Below are positions 30,101 to 43,400 of a DNA stretch of 64,000 bases, piece by piece. How positions within the stretch are numbered: position 1 is the first letter of the stretch; each line of letters begins with the position of its first letter. The position numbers and the translations under genes are program-made. A model generated the notes under the pieces. The model was not told the DNA's origin and made no database searches. It saw nothing but the letters and a program-made list of their open reading frames with translations. The stretch is from NCBI RefSeq assembly GCF_040807025.1, contig NC_090953.1, positions 21,498,997 to 21,562,996 on the forward strand. The letters are read 5' to 3'. Source of the stretch: Struthio camelus (lineage: Eukaryota; Chordata; Aves; Struthioniformes; Struthionidae).

Positions 30101-33100
30101 GGCATTTCTTGACAGATCATAATGTAACTTATTTGTAACTTATTTCATCTGGTTTTGCATGTTTCTTCTGGAATATATTTTAACTTCGCTTTGACTAGGA
30201 TTTTAGTAAAAAGAAAAAAGTTAGTTCTATAATAGACAAATCGGTCATTATTTCATATTACTATTGTTATTTATTGTAATATCGCCTAGAAGACAGGCAG
30301 GGTAAACACCACTTTGTTCAGGACTGTACTAAATTTACAGTAAATAACCCCAGTAATAAACAATTACAGAAAGAATAGGCTTGCAATGAAAACACTAGTA
30401 TCTGATATAAAATATTTATGCCCCAAGTTCTGAGTTGTATGTCTATGAAGGAAAAAATCAGAATGAAATGAGAATCAAATTCAGACCACCTATCCAAGTA
30501 ATCCCCGTGAAAGCAGTGAGACTGCTTCCATGGTAAGGTAGTTTGCCCATACCATAAGCAAGGCTTCTGTGCATGTCCTGCTCAAAATAATGACGTTTCT
30601 CACTGCACAGAGGCCAATATATGGTCCTGCTATTGCTTTACTGCATTGTCCTCACTCTTTACTGCTCCAAGCAGCACAACACAGCATTATTCAACAAACT
30701 AGAATTCCTGGTTCATTTTCTTCTCTCACTACAGAACTTGGCATCCAAAACTTGTAGACAACTTCAAAAGCTTGCTTTTAAAATACTCCTTGATTGTAGT
30801 GAACTACATCTTTCTTGCAGATTAATATTTACCATTTCCCTAGCCAGACCTTACAGATTTTGCATTTTATATTTAAAAAACAAAAACGAAAAAAAACAGT
30901 CAAGTACTCCAAGGACATGGGAAAGAGAAATTCCCGATAAAAGCTTAGCCTTGTAAGCAAATTAATTCTAAATTAGGTGAAAATTAATGAGGAAATCAAT
31001 TTTTGCAAAAGCTTACCTCCTTTAAATTTCCAAAACATTTCACTAAACTTATGAGAACTTAAAGAACTGACAACTATAACACTACCTTAACAGATTCAGA
31101 TGATAAGAAAAGGTGTAAGGGGATTTGCAGCTTTATAGTCTCTCTTTAGCTAGTTTGCTTCTAACTAATCCAAATAAAAAACGATGAGAGGTTTAATATC
31201 TTTCAGTCTTATTACGTGCCTCTTTTACAAACAGTTTCAAGCAGCTACCTATCACCACTCCTAAGAAAGACTCTTTAAAACATTCATATTTAAGGATGTT
31301 GAGGTCATCCTGTGCATGACCAAATTTATAATTATTTCATTTAAACACAAAGGCTTAGCAAGAACAACTCTTCAGTATGACAGTTGTGTATATAAAAAGT
31401 TTATACATAGATATTCCAGAAAAGTTGAGACAAATTGAGTATTCTATCTCATTAATATTGTATCAATGATCAGAGATGAATGTATACTAGCTCCTCATGT
31501 AGATGATTTTTCTGCAGCTTAATCTTTACTCTTAAAAACCAGAGCTCTTTACCCTTAAAAACAGGGTTTTACCATATTTGAAGCACATTAACTTCTCACT
31601 TGATTTCATCTTATGTTTACCTATCCCAAGTGTCCCCCCATAACACACTCTTGAAACATCTTCTTTAAAAAGAAAATAAAAACTTCTCTGCTAAAGTAGC
31701 ATTCAGGTGCTACAAGGCCAGAGCAATTTGTGTTAAAAGACAACAATGGCAAAAATTACAAGCAGGTATACACTGGTCATAAATATACTTTAAAAAAAAA
31801 GAAATTAGAAGAAGTCTAACCATTAGGGGAGTGAGTTTTTGAACAACTTTCTAATAATAGCTGTGGAGAAACAAAAAAAAAAGTCTAGTTTATAAATAGG
31901 ATTACACTGACCTTTTTGCCTGTGCCATACTGATACTACAGACACAATAACCCTGGAAATGATTGTAAGGAGTACAGTACCAACTTGTAGACATACAGAT
32001 TCACAAAAAGTTGCCTAGCTCTCATCTGGCATAAAAAAATAAGTAAAAATTAAGCAAAGCCCCGTTTTAGAAGCAATTGAAAACCATTTATGAACCTGGC
32101 TGCATACGTGTGAACAGATGGTTACAAAGTGGTCCCTCATACACTGCATTTTACTTTGATTCACAGGTCCAGAGCTCAGAGAACCCAGCAACCTGGCTTT
32201 CCTACGCACCTCTGAAAGTTCCAACTACTCTTTCAAGAAATAAGAAACTTGTATTTTAAAAATGATGGGTCCATTATCCCATGTTCTCCTTTTCTGTTGT
32301 GAAAGAATGCCACATGTGAGAAAATAGCAGATAAGACTGGATTCAAAGTCACATAGCACTGCGTCTTACTGCAACAAGAGGGAAGGGTGAGACGCTTCCC
32401 CCCCCCAGAAGGCAGTGGAGAGGCAGGAGCTCTCTGTGGATGCCAATGGCTGGCTATAACAGTAATCCCAGCATTTCCATGCTTAAAAGATCCAAGAGGT
32501 ATGCATCAACTATTGGATCAGGGACAAATCATCATCAAAACAAAGACCTTATCTGGTTGTTTACAGCATGATGCTAATGCTCCTTCCTGACAAATTCTAG
32601 AGGTTAGTTATTGTCCTGAAACATGTAATTTCATCGTACTTATCTATTACAGATGTTACTGCTAGTCAAAAATTATCTAGCATTTGAAAAGTCCAGCTAT
32701 AATAATGAACAACATGTCCTAGTGTAACAGAGAAATCCCCTGGCCTGACTCAATCCATGAGGCCCAACTACTGCAAGGCTTTGAGATCAATTACCCAGCA
32801 TTATGAAAGGCAGGGGCTGCAAAAGCCATTAGAGGAAGGCAATTTCTAGACGAAGAGTAGTGAATTAGGGATGACATTTCAGCTCTTGCATTTGCCAGTT
32901 TATGTCAAGAAGATAACATTAATTACATTTGGATTTTGTTTTGTTTCACTGCAGTTGGGTCTCTGTTCTGTGTTCACTTTCATTGGTAGAAGGAAGATAG
33001 ACATTTGGTGTTTTACAGATCTTTGATTTGCGTATCCAGCAGGGATGTAAATATAGCTTTTCTGAAACTTAGACTACAAAATATATTACATTGGCAGACT

Positions 33101-34422
33101 ACTGCTTAGGGTGAAATGAATGACAAAGTGAAAATTAAAGAAGCTCCATCTTCATATTTCCTATAATAACCAGAAAGAACAAGAATGCATAAATCCCTGA
33201 TATTGACAGAAGTAGGAATTCAATAAGAACACACAATTTCTGCCTTGTTTTCACCATGGGATAACATTTTAAGCACATATTCCTAGCCTGACTCTATATA
33301 GCTAAGTACCTACGCCTGTGAAAAGTACATGTTAGCAGTAACTCCAAGGAAAATTTGTACTTAAAAAATCATAGTTTCTACTTCAAGGGCTTGACCCAAA
33401 GCTCATGAAGGTAAAAAAAAAAAAAAAAAAAAAAGTTATTTAAAAAGTTATTTACTTGCATGTGCATTGGATCTGTCCCTTGGTTATCATGAGATAAACT
33501 AAATGTTGATTTCGTGTACTGTTAATTCAGTCTATGTTTATCACTTTATGTAAGAGAACAGAGCAATGCAGCCAACCCTATCTGCATCTCATAATAAGTA
33601 TTCAACTTCCTCCTTCTTCAGCTTTCTTCTCACCATATTTTCAGAAACTTGTTCAAGATGCTCAGTGTGCAGATAGCTCCCTGCAATCCATTTCAGTAAG
33701 ATATGCAGTGTGATGAAATACTAACCGACACTGGAAAATATTAATTCTGGGAGTTATGGAAAATTCAATTGATGTGATGTGAAGGAAATAAAGAAGTACA
33801 AATAAGCTAGCCCTGCACCTAAAACGCGTATTTCTTCCGTCAAGGTAAGAAAGAAACTATCACCCAAGAGTGTGTGTAAGCATGAAGGTACCTATTTTGG
33901 AGTTACAAGAAATGTTCCTCTGATTCATCCTTAGGACTTGTGAAATTAGACATGCCCTTTTTTTTCCTATCGATAGCAAAGGCATCAGGGACAGAAAAAT
34001 GAGGTTATTAATACACTTTCCTCTTTACAAAGTGTTCAGCAGAAAGATCTTACAAAAAAAAAAAAACCACACAACACACACACACACACGCACGCACTTG
34101 TCAAGCTAGTCACAGATTAACTTGTTTCCTAGCCCACACTTTGGGGATTTTACTCCATTCTTTGTATGCAGAGAAGAGAATTAGACTGAGTATATTCAAC
34201 AATCCAGTCTTATAATACAATTACAATTGTTGGGAAGCTAGAGTAGAATATATACGGGGAAGTTACCAAGGAAGGTTCTGTTTATATTTGAAAAAAATAA
34301 ACCTAAACAAAAAAACACCAACATGTTTAGATTGCTCCTTTCCTCCCATAATGGAAACTAAGATATCTTACCTGGTAGGCATCTAGCTGTTCATCAGTAA
34401 ATATCGTCTGCTTATTTCCCAT
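3057..34422 (-). CDS. CIB2: CIB2, calcium and integrin-binding family member 2 (5' part, 3 exons)
   Basis: The coding sequence is the join of 34422-34372, 24264-24230 and 3168-3057 on the minus strand: 198 nt, 66 codons, with the phase closing at each junction. The protein begins [17 protein letters not shown], continues [12 protein letters not shown], then [20 protein letters not shown] and ends at MPELK. From family knowledge this is the CIB N-terminal lobe: Gly2 with Thr6 fits an N-myristoylation signal, and the EF-hands that bind calcium are in later exons, not in the window. CIB2 binds integrin tails and is an auxiliary subunit of the TMC1/2 mechanotransduction channel in hair cells; human mutations cause deafness. 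The paralogue CIB3 is the main alternative, but residues such as VPMDY and the neighbouring IDH3A favour CIB2. The start ATG has A at -3 and G at +4. All splice sites seen are GT-AG. Confidence 0.93.
9981..9991. repeat. poly-G tract (G11)
   Basis: Eleven consecutive G on the plus strand within CIB2 intron 2. Confidence 0.9.
10122..10148. repeat. T14-G13 homopolymer junction
   Basis: Fourteen T followed immediately by thirteen G. Run lengths are prone to sequencing error, so the exact counts may not be biological. Confidence 0.85.
11090..11135. repeat. short tandem array of a 10-11-bp CACTGACTGT unit
   Basis: Imperfect tandem copies of a CACTGACTGT-like unit, about four copies, within CIB2 intron 2. 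Confidence 0.7.
14703..14722. repeat. poly-C tract (C20)
   Basis: Twenty consecutive C on the plus strand, within CIB2 intron 2, with a G-rich minus strand. Confidence 0.9.
15430..15890 (-). mobile_element. ancient, degenerate CR1/L3-like LINE remnant
   Basis: The stretch near 15505-15560 (GATGCCCAAAACTGGACAG and onward) aligns by eye with the CR1 segment near 18705-18770, which reads GAGCCCAGAACTGGACACAG in the same orientation. Further on, 15765-15855 resembles the CR1/L3 segment around the GAACTTCATC and CTCCAAAGTG landmarks of the reverse-transcriptase coding region. Many substitutions, gaps and stops separate it from a working copy. The family assignment comes from recalled consensus landmarks and was not searched. 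Confidence 0.6.
18230..19718 (-). mobile_element. CR1 non-LTR retrotransposon, 5'-truncated
   Basis: The 3' end is at the left, where CAGAATCACAGAATGG is the reverse complement of the terminal CR1 octamer repeats. Reading the minus strand, 19715 to about 18820 encodes reverse-transcriptase sequence: [28 protein letters not shown] and the catalytic [10 protein letters not shown] frameshift near 18825 moves the frame, and 18850 to 18308 gives the conserved C-terminal part ([43 protein letters not shown]). The endonuclease domain and the start of ORF2 are absent, so it is a 5'-truncated copy, dead unless complemented. It lies in the sense direction of CIB2 intron 2. At the 5' truncation point it abuts an 18-base T run (A run on the minus strand). 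Confidence 0.95.
18308..19715 (-). pseudogene. CR1 ORF2 (reverse transcriptase) pseudogene, one frameshift
   Basis: Two overlapping open frames together cover the reverse-transcriptase palm, thumb and C-terminal region of a CR1 ORF2. The first frame (19715-18624) carries the YLDF-like box as SLDFSKAFD, the GVPQGS box and FADD. It goes out of register after AKKANGLLQ near 18825, and the second frame (18850-18308) resumes CR1 sequence at [13 protein letters not shown]. Apart from this shift there are few obvious stops, so the insertion is fairly young. There is no N-terminal endonuclease. Confidence 0.9.
19719..19736. repeat. T18 tract at the CR1 5' junction
   Basis: Eighteen T directly after the last CR1-like base, followed by AAATTAAAAGG. 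It may be a pre-existing A-rich target or an addition at integration. Confidence 0.8.
24230..24264 (-). CDS. CIB2: CIB2 coding exon 2
   Basis: A 35-nt micro-exon encoding [11 protein letters not shown] plus two bases of the next Arg codon. The acceptor TAATAG ends at 24265 and the donor is GTAAGT. It is too short to be found by ORF length and was recognised from the peptide. Confidence 0.92.
29071..29340. repeat. minisatellite: three perfect copies of an 89-bp unit
   Basis: Units start at 29071, 29160 and 29249, each with ATTGTAACAAATTATTTCTG and ending TATAAAAAT. All three read identically base for base by eye, and the array stops after three extra bases of a fourth unit. It lies inside CIB2 intron 1. 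Confidence 0.95.
34068..34098. repeat. (CA)n microsatellite, interrupted
   Basis: CA dinucleotides with AA and CG interruptions, preceded by an A run. Confidence 0.8.
34372..34422 (-). CDS. CIB2: CIB2 coding exon 1
   Basis: Encodes residues 1-17 ([17 protein letters not shown]) and ends in CAG followed by the donor GTAAGA at 34371. The intron phase is 0. The 5' UTR lies upstream at higher coordinates; its extent is not visible. Confidence 0.93.
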
Positions 34423-37400
34423 CTTAAATGAGGAATTCTTCCTCTATGCAAATGCATCCCATTGGAAATTGCTGGATTCCTCTGTACTGCAGGCATTTAG
34501 AGCATGTATACTCCGTGAACGTGCTGAAAAAATCCCAAAGACTGCATTGAACTGCTTTTGACTGCACCTGCCCAACGAGGAAGGAAGCAGTATTGGGGAA
34601 TCTTTGCAAAGGCTGGACTTGAGTGTGCCAGGAAAGAAAGCGTTAAAAATCACAAGCAGGTGTCACCCATAAAGAGTGATGACACTCTCCCCCTCTTTCC
34701 TTTGTTTCTCCAAGAGGCATACAGAGCTTTTATAACAATAAAAGGAGTAGCCAGTACCAGAAGAAACCAGCTCTCTGCTGCCTCATCTCTCACTGGCTTG
34801 ATCACCCTGCAACTTCAGGGCACTCCCTCTGGGCACCTTCACATTTTAGAGAAGCTTTGCGTCACCAGACGGCGCTCGCTAGCGCAGTCGTATTCCAGCA
34901 CACACACACGCACATGCAAATCTGGGAATAAGAAGACTAGGCTGGCAGAGTTAATGTTTCTGCAGTCGGTCTCCCCACAGATAAAAGTATATCCTAGCCA
35001 GTCCTTGGACCTGACCTGTAGCACATGCCAAGATTAAATACAGCTGGGTGGAGGCTGAAAGTGGCCAGATCATCCCCACAACATTACGTGGTGCCGCAGG
35101 GGCTCCACAGTAAATGCTCACATCTACACTGTGGCTACTTCCAGCCTCAGCTATCTAGGCTATCAGTTCACTGATATCATGGATATCAGTATCGCACTCT
35201 CAGATCTACCAGTAAATGTGAGTATTCCTTCTCACATTTCATTCAAAAAAAAAAAAAAAACCACCCCACACACAGGAAGATTAAATTAAGTAGCAGAAAC
35301 CAGTTAGATTATCTTGCATTTAAACTCATATAAGTACAGCCGGAAAGAAAAGTGTTACCACAGCCTAAAGCAAAGGTACAGAAAGTACCACTAGAGGGCT
35401 CACAGTGTATTTTAAAACAATACCACACGATTTCTGTATTTCCAGGAAAATTTAAAAAACGTGAAAGAGATGGAGGCAGATAGACAGAACAAATGAACTC
35501 AGACACAAAACCATATTATCCAACATCTACAGAAGGAAGAGCTCTTATAGCAACAGCAGGAAGAAGGCTGGGTGAGTAAAGATGGGAACAAGGAGGAAAG
35601 ACTCGTTACGAATAAGTTTCTTCTGATTATTCACTTTCCATTTGCATGTACACAGGAAGGAGAGCGAGCTTATAAATATTTAATAAAATTTCTACTTTCT
35701 TTACCTGCAGCTCTGCCAGCGGTCATTATTTCCTCATTAAGTTAGTATGTTTAATAAAAAACATGCAGAGAATTATCTTCTGCTTCCCCCTACAGCTTGT
35801 AATCATCCTGACCTGGTAATAGCACTGAATAATAAGAGCTGAATTTGCATTGACACATAACAAAGCACAAACATTTAACAGTAGCACTGAAAGTCTGTGT
35901 ACTGGATATGTGGTAAAAATACACTATGAAGTGCTAAACCATACAATGTCCTAAGATACATTTTATTTAGATTGTAACATTTAGAAATACAGATCAGATT
36001 AACTGCAAATCAGCACTGCCCTGGGCTGGGAAAACAAAATGTTCTACTGCATTCACAAAATAAATAGTTTACGATGAGAATGCAATCAACAGGGCTTATT
36101 AGTGATAAGCAAACATCCGAAATTTAATAGTGAAATGAACAGGTACTACTAATAGAACATACCATTACGCTATTCCAAAATACAAAGGAAGAAGCTAGAG
36201 TAATAAGCATAGCATAAACGCTGAATGACCTACCATCAGATCAAGAATGAAACAAATACCCACTCAAATACCAGATAGTTGAATCCACTGTTTGTTAGGT
36301 GGCCAAAGTGACCGCTGTTCTTCCAGCCACTAGCGGTTTTTATTTTTTTCAAGGTACAGTGACATTAGATTCTACGTTCCAAAAGATTCTCTACATGCGA
36401 AACAGGAAGAAAAACCCCTAAAAATACAGTATATTCTTAAGGCACTTCATGACTGTGGACAAAACTGAAAACCAGGGCATAGTTACCTGGTTGTCTCAAT
36501 ACAGGCATCCAACAATTAAGTCATTACACTTTGTGGATTCTTTTGGAAATCTGGACCTTTTAATTGTAATCTCCGTTTCTCATATTTCTCCTGAAAAACA
36601 AATACTACACATGTCTATTTTTAGAGGTCCTTGAGATCTATGGATGAAAGCACTAAACATCATTATGATCCCATAACCTAAAAAACATTGCCTGAAAAAT
36701 TAGCCAAAGGAGTGGCTGTTATTTAAAAGTAGAAAATGAGGACTAAGGAAGATTCATTAATAAGTAAATTATGCCTGTCAGAGACTGAAAGTTACCTTTA
36801 CCACTTGGCCCCATTCAGAGGGCTATAATCCACTTTTAAAGGGGACAAAATGGTGTGTAATTGATAAAACTGGCTTTGTCCAAAAATAGTGTTTTCAGAA
36901 TAAACAGAAACTAAATTAAGCCAATACAGTCCTATAATAGTTGATAGGAAGAGATCTAAGAATTAAAATTAGGGAAAAGAAACTTGCTAAGGTAACTGTC
37001 TTTTCTGTTGTTTACTATGACATATTTGCTTATCAATCTTAGTAACGTTTTGCAAACCTCATAGTGCTCTATGAAACAAAAGAATAGTTACTTACTGGCA
37101 CAGATACAGATTACTGTCTTCACTAAAGAAATAAAGCTATATCAAGAATTCCTTTTTGACAGCTTTTATACTGCTAACAGCATTACTGATGCATAAGAAG
37201 CTGCTTTAAAAAAAAAAAAAAAAAAGAAAGAAAAAAAAAGTGTTTAGTTAAAGCCAAAGGAGCAGTGGTGAAACACAACCAAAATAAAACGGACAGAACA
37301 TCTAGTATCTTAGAATTACTAAAAGATCAATGAGAATCTTAATAGCTAAGACTCCGTTTTTATACCTAAATCAAGAGACAAAAAAATGTTCCTTTTCCGA

Positions 37401-40400
37401 TTTTTTTCACAGTATCCATTTTAATTGCAACAAAACACTCTAGAACTAAGAAACAGTGCCACCCACTGAACTGTTCTTGAAAAACTTCACCAGGCCACCT
37501 TTTGTCTATTACATTATTTGACCCTTTTTAGAATATAAGGGATAACAAGACAGTAACCTGAGTTTGCATAATGTTAACTATTTAAGGACATCATTAAAAG
37601 GATTAAAGAAGATTACTACCGGTGTAAGCTGTCACAAACGACAGAACAACAACATATCTGTAATGATGCCTGATTATTTACTAAGAAAATTAAGCCATAG
37701 ACTTGAGGGGTTTTGGTGAATAAGTTGTGTTCATAATTTTTTCTTTTACAAATCTGTAAGCAGATCACACAGTTCTGAAAATACTTAAATGGTGCAAATC
37801 AAAATCTCAGTGGATTCTTACAAATTAGAGGTGTTTGCTGCACTTTTTGAATTAGAAAGCCAAACATTTGTTTTGAGTCAGAAAATCCATAATGGCCTTT
37901 TTAAGATTAAGAGCACTCACAGTTCTGAAAGTTCTTGCACGTCTTCAACTCTGAATGAGTTTCATCACTGGCTTTAGCAGTTATGCTTAAAATTAAGCAT
38001 GTTTCCTATCTATGATCTGGTACTTCTGAAATACAAAGCTAGCAACTGATTTCCGTCAGACCAGACCAGTCCATAGTCAAATCATTTGTATGAAATAGCA
38101 CTCCTCACGCAGCCACCTAATTCAAGTTGCCTGTCTATGCAAATTGGATTAAATATAAATGGCCAAATTATCTTTAATGCCATTATACATAAGTGAATTG
38201 ACACCAGGGATGGACTGGGCTCCATATCTTTTAATCTTGTGGTTCTGTAGACTTGACAGTATTATTGCAGTGAAAAAGTGACATCTAATTTCTTCATTTC
38301 TTACCTGCTTCTATATTCCTGGCTGACACTTAAGATCTTAGAACAGCAAGCCACTGCAGCGAAGATAGTTAAAACCCCAAAAGAGAAACTATCAAGGCTG
38401 CTCATAGCTCTGAACCCTCTTCTGTAGGAAGAACGCTAAAACATAGACAAATGTTCTGAGGAAGTCAGAGAGACAAGGCAGAGAAATTGGGACACGTTCC
38501 CTGGTTTTGGACTTACAGAAAGAAAGGGCCCCGTCTTTCTTGAATATTTGCCCTTAACTCCAGGAGGACCTAAAGTAGCTCAAAAACGTTGAAATCCTTT
38601 CAAAGGGAAATGTATTGAATTCAGACTTTTTTCTCTGTTATCCAAAAGCATATATCTAACTCCACCATTCAGGGTGTTATTTGTCCCCAGCACAGGAAGC
38701 ACAGTATTCACTGACTGACAGACTACATAAAGAACTCGAGCACAAAATCCATGTATTAGAAGAGTCTGCACAAAGTCACATAGGATATTTACATAATAGC
38801 CTGCTTTCCCCTCTGTCTTAGATCAAGCCTCAAAGAAAAAGGAAACTTCTAAATTCTTTCAGAGGTGGTTATGGAAGTCTTGTTGATCATGTCTTCTGTT
38901 CTAGGTATACTAATATTGCCTGAAATTAACTAAGGCTGATCAGGCTTTCCTCAGAGGGAGTTAGATTCTGTCACTTAACATAGGAATCTCTTCATCATTA
39001 ATAAGAAATACTAGGTATGGTCATACGATGTTCTGTTGAACTCCCCATTCCCAATTCAGCTGTACAGACTACCTAAGACTGAAACTTGCCACGCATTGAT
39101 ATAATAAATATTAACTGTCTTACTCTAAGGAAATTAATAACAATTCTCCTACTATCAGTCGCAGAGAGAACCAAGGTCTGAGTCTCCATTTTTATTAACA
39201 TCCTTTTAAATCACCAGTAAGTTCAGGAAAAATAATACAGCCGCAGTGCACGGAAGGGAAGGGTTTGTTGTTCTCCGTTTTGGCCACTTAGTTATACCTG
39301 TTTGTTACCATTATGTACAATTGACACAAAGGTGTCAGTTCCTGTTCATCCCTTTGTGCCTGGCTTTCCACTCTGCTACGCCACTTTTCTTGCATATCAG
39401 AAATGCCTTGCTTTCATTCTAATGCAGAATAACTTATGTAGGAGAACAGGTACGGCTAAAAGAGCGGACTGAAATTCTTGCTTTAGAAGAAAGACTTTGC
39501 CTCCCAAGGGAATGGGACACAGTGAGTGTATGGACAGAAAATAAACTGTTTCTTTAATTTTTCTTTTCATACTCTGAAGAGTATTTTCAATTATTAAATA
39601 AAATTAAAAATGCATTTTTTTTAAAGAAGATCCAGATAGTGATTGCTGAAGGTTCTACTACAATAGCTAGCTATTCTCAAGTATGCCTTTGTGGTGCCTA
39701 TATTTCATTACATAATTATCTTGCTATACTAACTGGGTAAAATTTAAAGACAGTGGTATAAGGCAGAAACTTCTTCTATCTGTTTGCATATATCAAAGAT
39801 TAGTTTAATTTGCCAGTTTCGTGTCAAGCAATATTTATCTCTAACAAAAGTTACTGCAAAAAATCAATACATTCTATGTACACAGCAAGGTTATCACCTG
39901 AATGCTATCAACATCAGTCTTTCATCATACTTCATTGCATGTTAATTTCTCTAAACTGTTTGCCAAACAGATTGATTTCAAGCTATTTAACAACACACAG
40001 CATATATCTTGCAATCAGAGCTGCAAATAAAGTGAAGTCTACAAAGGAGGGCAGTATATATACACAATTGTCCATTTACAGGCTGTTATACAATATATCC
40101 TTACATAGTTAAGCACTCACTGTTCACCTGTTTTAAAAGTTTCATTTCATTCATGGAACAGAAAATATACTATCAACCATGCACACCAGATTTAAAATTT
40201 TATAGCAAGATGGCTGTCAGGTGCAATAGCTTAATTTCCCCTCTAAGTCTGCAATCTGACCCCAGCTGCAGTGACTTGTTTCCACAGCCACAGCTCAGGC
40301 AGTGGGACAGACAATGCTAGCACTCCTGATTCCGTTCAGTGCAAAGTCTCCCGCTTTAAATTGTTGCTAGCAGTGGTTGCTAATTAAACCTGGTAACTTT

Positions 40401-43400
40401 GCTGTAATATATTAGTAAAAATGTAAGTTTAATAACCTCCAACAGACAGGTAGCACTACCGTAAATTGCCCCTGTAAGTTATGCAGTGAGAGTTTGGCCG
40501 TGGCCTAAGTACGAAAGCTCTTATTTCTTTTCAAAGGAAGAACAAGCGACTGTGAACAGAGGTCACTTCACCTCTGATGAGAGCATCTAGACAGGGTCTT
40601 AACAAGTTGTGTTTGTATTGCCTTCACTCATGAAGTTGGCCTGCTACAACTTTTCTGAGTTTTCCTATATAGGCACAATCCAGTTATGCTTTTAACTGGG
40701 GAAAAAAATTCCACAGGATTTCATGCCTACAACACCAACTGCTCCAATGATTTCTCTCACATGCAGATGTTCTCCTTGAAGATCAGCTCTTCCTAAAGTT
40801 TCAGTCTAACAAAAAGAATAGGTTTGATGTAGAAGGGCTGCCTGTACATTTATTCTGTTCCTACTTTCTATAGGTTAAACACTTAAGACAGGCTTGCTAT
40901 TCCCTGGTAAAAACATGATCTTGGCTGGTAACATGAAAAATTACACTTCTAGGAATGACTCCCTAGTGATGCGCTGCAAACAAAGGCAATTTAATAGAGC
41001 ACCTGGAAACATTTACAGTCAACCTAGTTTAGTAGCGATGGACTTGAACTAAACTGTACTTCACTTCAGAGGACCCTAGAAAAATTCTGAGTCAAAGCAT
41101 ACTCCAGTGGATAGGGCTGGGAACAAGTCATGCATATAGTGCTTGGAGAATGCCTGGCAATTAGGGCCCCCATCTACTGCAAGCATAGGTAATAACCCAT
41201 TGATATCAATGATTACTACTTGCAATCATTACAAGGGAAAGTTCTACCCTTGTCTTTCTGACCCAACAGAAATTCATCCTGAGTCTCTGGGTTTTGTTTA
41301 TTTTCCTTCAACTGTATTCATGCTTCTGTTTGCTCACAGGTAAGCGAGGAACAATAACGTTCACCTACAATTCATGCTGTACAGTTAAAATAATCGAATC
41401 GCTTGGGAGTTCCTTAAATAAAGGAAGCTAGAGAGCTGCAAAACACTATCATTTACTACCCTGTACAAACAGTTACAGCTTGCCTCTTATTTTAATAGCT
41501 CAGCAGAGTCACAGACTTTGCTGCAAATGATAAATCAAAAATGAGCTGTAAAGACTCAGTTGTAAAACAGAAATCCTAAAATAAGCAACAAAAACGACAG
41601 CACGATGCTGCAGTGTAGACAGAAAAGTTGCTTCTCCGTCACATGACCCATAGCATGCTTGCTTAGATCCCAGTAAATTTGTCTGGGAGCGCTAACCTAT
41701 AAAGGAATGTTTCACAGGACTGAACCCTGCCTTACAAATAAACAAACAGAACTTGAAGGAGATGCAGACCTCTCAGTTCTCAAACAGATGAAAGATGCTG
41801 ACAATCTAATTAAATTGCACTAGTTATGATGAGCTTGGAACTTTATGTAGAGGGTTTTTTTAATGCTAAAGAGAACATATAGAAAGGAAAACCTTGTGTC
41901 AAATTTATAATTTTTATTATCTATCTAGCTTAATAAAATAAGCCATCATGTCTTGGGAGATGGAGGTTTCTGACCGCATTTCATTAAGCCCAATTTATCC
42001 ATAATATTTCAAGGAGAAATGACATTAATTTTTTAAAGATGCTTACACAAGACAATGTTTTGCCTCAGGGACAAAAAAATAAACACAAAGTTAATAGCTG
42101 CTTAAGCAGACTACATTTAATATCATGACTTCCCTGGTAATGACTCTGGATACAATGATCATTAGGCATAAGGACCTACTGTTATCTCTCTATAGGCATC
42201 TTTTTTCTAGGCAAAATAACTGCTTAAGTTTTTTTTTTATTATTTTTTTTAACACTGCATTGTTTAGCCCTTCTCTGAATATAACGAGATCACCCACTGC
42301 TAATGGCATATTACTGTAAAATCATTACCATAGCACCCTACATGACACAGATCAAAAACCCGATGTAATAGCTGCTGAAAAAACATGTAGAAAGAATTTC
42401 CCCCCCAATTTCTCCCTTCAAATTACATTTGAAGCGTACGCCAGGAAACTACATCCAGATAAAGTCACAAAACCCAAGAAAAATAACGTGAGTATGCTAG
42501 TCACCATGATTAGGAAAAGCATAGCACATACGAGCTTAACATTTATGGAGTCCTTTGATAAGCATCATAGCAAAAGAAACAAGGAATTTAAGGAAAAAAT
42601 AAAAGAGATGTACACACCTCACGGGAAAAAATACAGTAAAAACATTGAAAATTCCTCATGTATGCCCTGCAAGCATCATAGGTCAATCTGAGATGGGAGC
42701 AGACCTCAAAACACAAAAGCAGAGAGAAAAACGGGTTATAGGTCACAGTAGACGTGGAAGGTAAAGATGACATAACAAAAGAGCCAATAGACAGACATGC
42801 AAAGTATGATCAAGTGCCGAACCAAGCAAATTATTTTACAGAAATAGCTAGAACAAATTTCTACAGGACCAATTTGGATTTTACAGACTAAAATAAAACA
42901 CAGCAGTTGTTACCAGAAGAGAATTAGCGTCAATAAACTTCTCCACACTTGCCGTTACAGACAAGAGTTGATAGGAAATGCCTCTCAGTTCAAAGCATTA
43001 TCAAAAATAAAATAATAAGCACACATCCAGCAAAATCTGCAAGTAGCCTGTGGTGCCCTGTCAGGACAAAACTGAGCAAGTAACCCCCAGAAAACAAGGG
43101 CTGCAGAAACTACTGCTGTATATTGTTGAAGAAGGAAACCAATTTTGAGAGCCTCTATTCACTCACCCTTTGAGGACATGAGCAAACCGAGGACTGAACC
43201 TTATTGCTAAGTTTTCAAGCACATACAGGACAGAGGAAGGCAAGTGAAAAAGCTGTTAAGTATTCTGATAACATTGTCACCAAGTCCAGGCATAAAACTG
43301 TATTGAGCCAGAACCCAAGACTTATGACACTAGAAGAATGTAATAAATAAAAGGAGAGTTTGTTGGGGTTTTTTTTAAACTTTTGTGCTTTAAACTTTCA

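Larger units (their letters stand above)
24265..34371 (-). other. CIB2: CIB2 intron 1 (10 kb, noncoding)
   Basis: AT-rich sequence with no recognised exon or RNA gene. It contains the 3 x 89-bp tandem repeat at 29071-29340, A/T homopolymers (for example about 26283, 30044 and 33413) and a CA microsatellite near 34068. Open frames in it, such as 29171-29380 on the minus strand, only reflect the tandem repeat. Confidence 0.75.

Noticed and set aside
34558-35037. Plus-strand open frame of 159 codons
   Set aside because: No recognisable protein family and no splice or promoter support; it overlaps the presumed CIB2 5' region in antisense.
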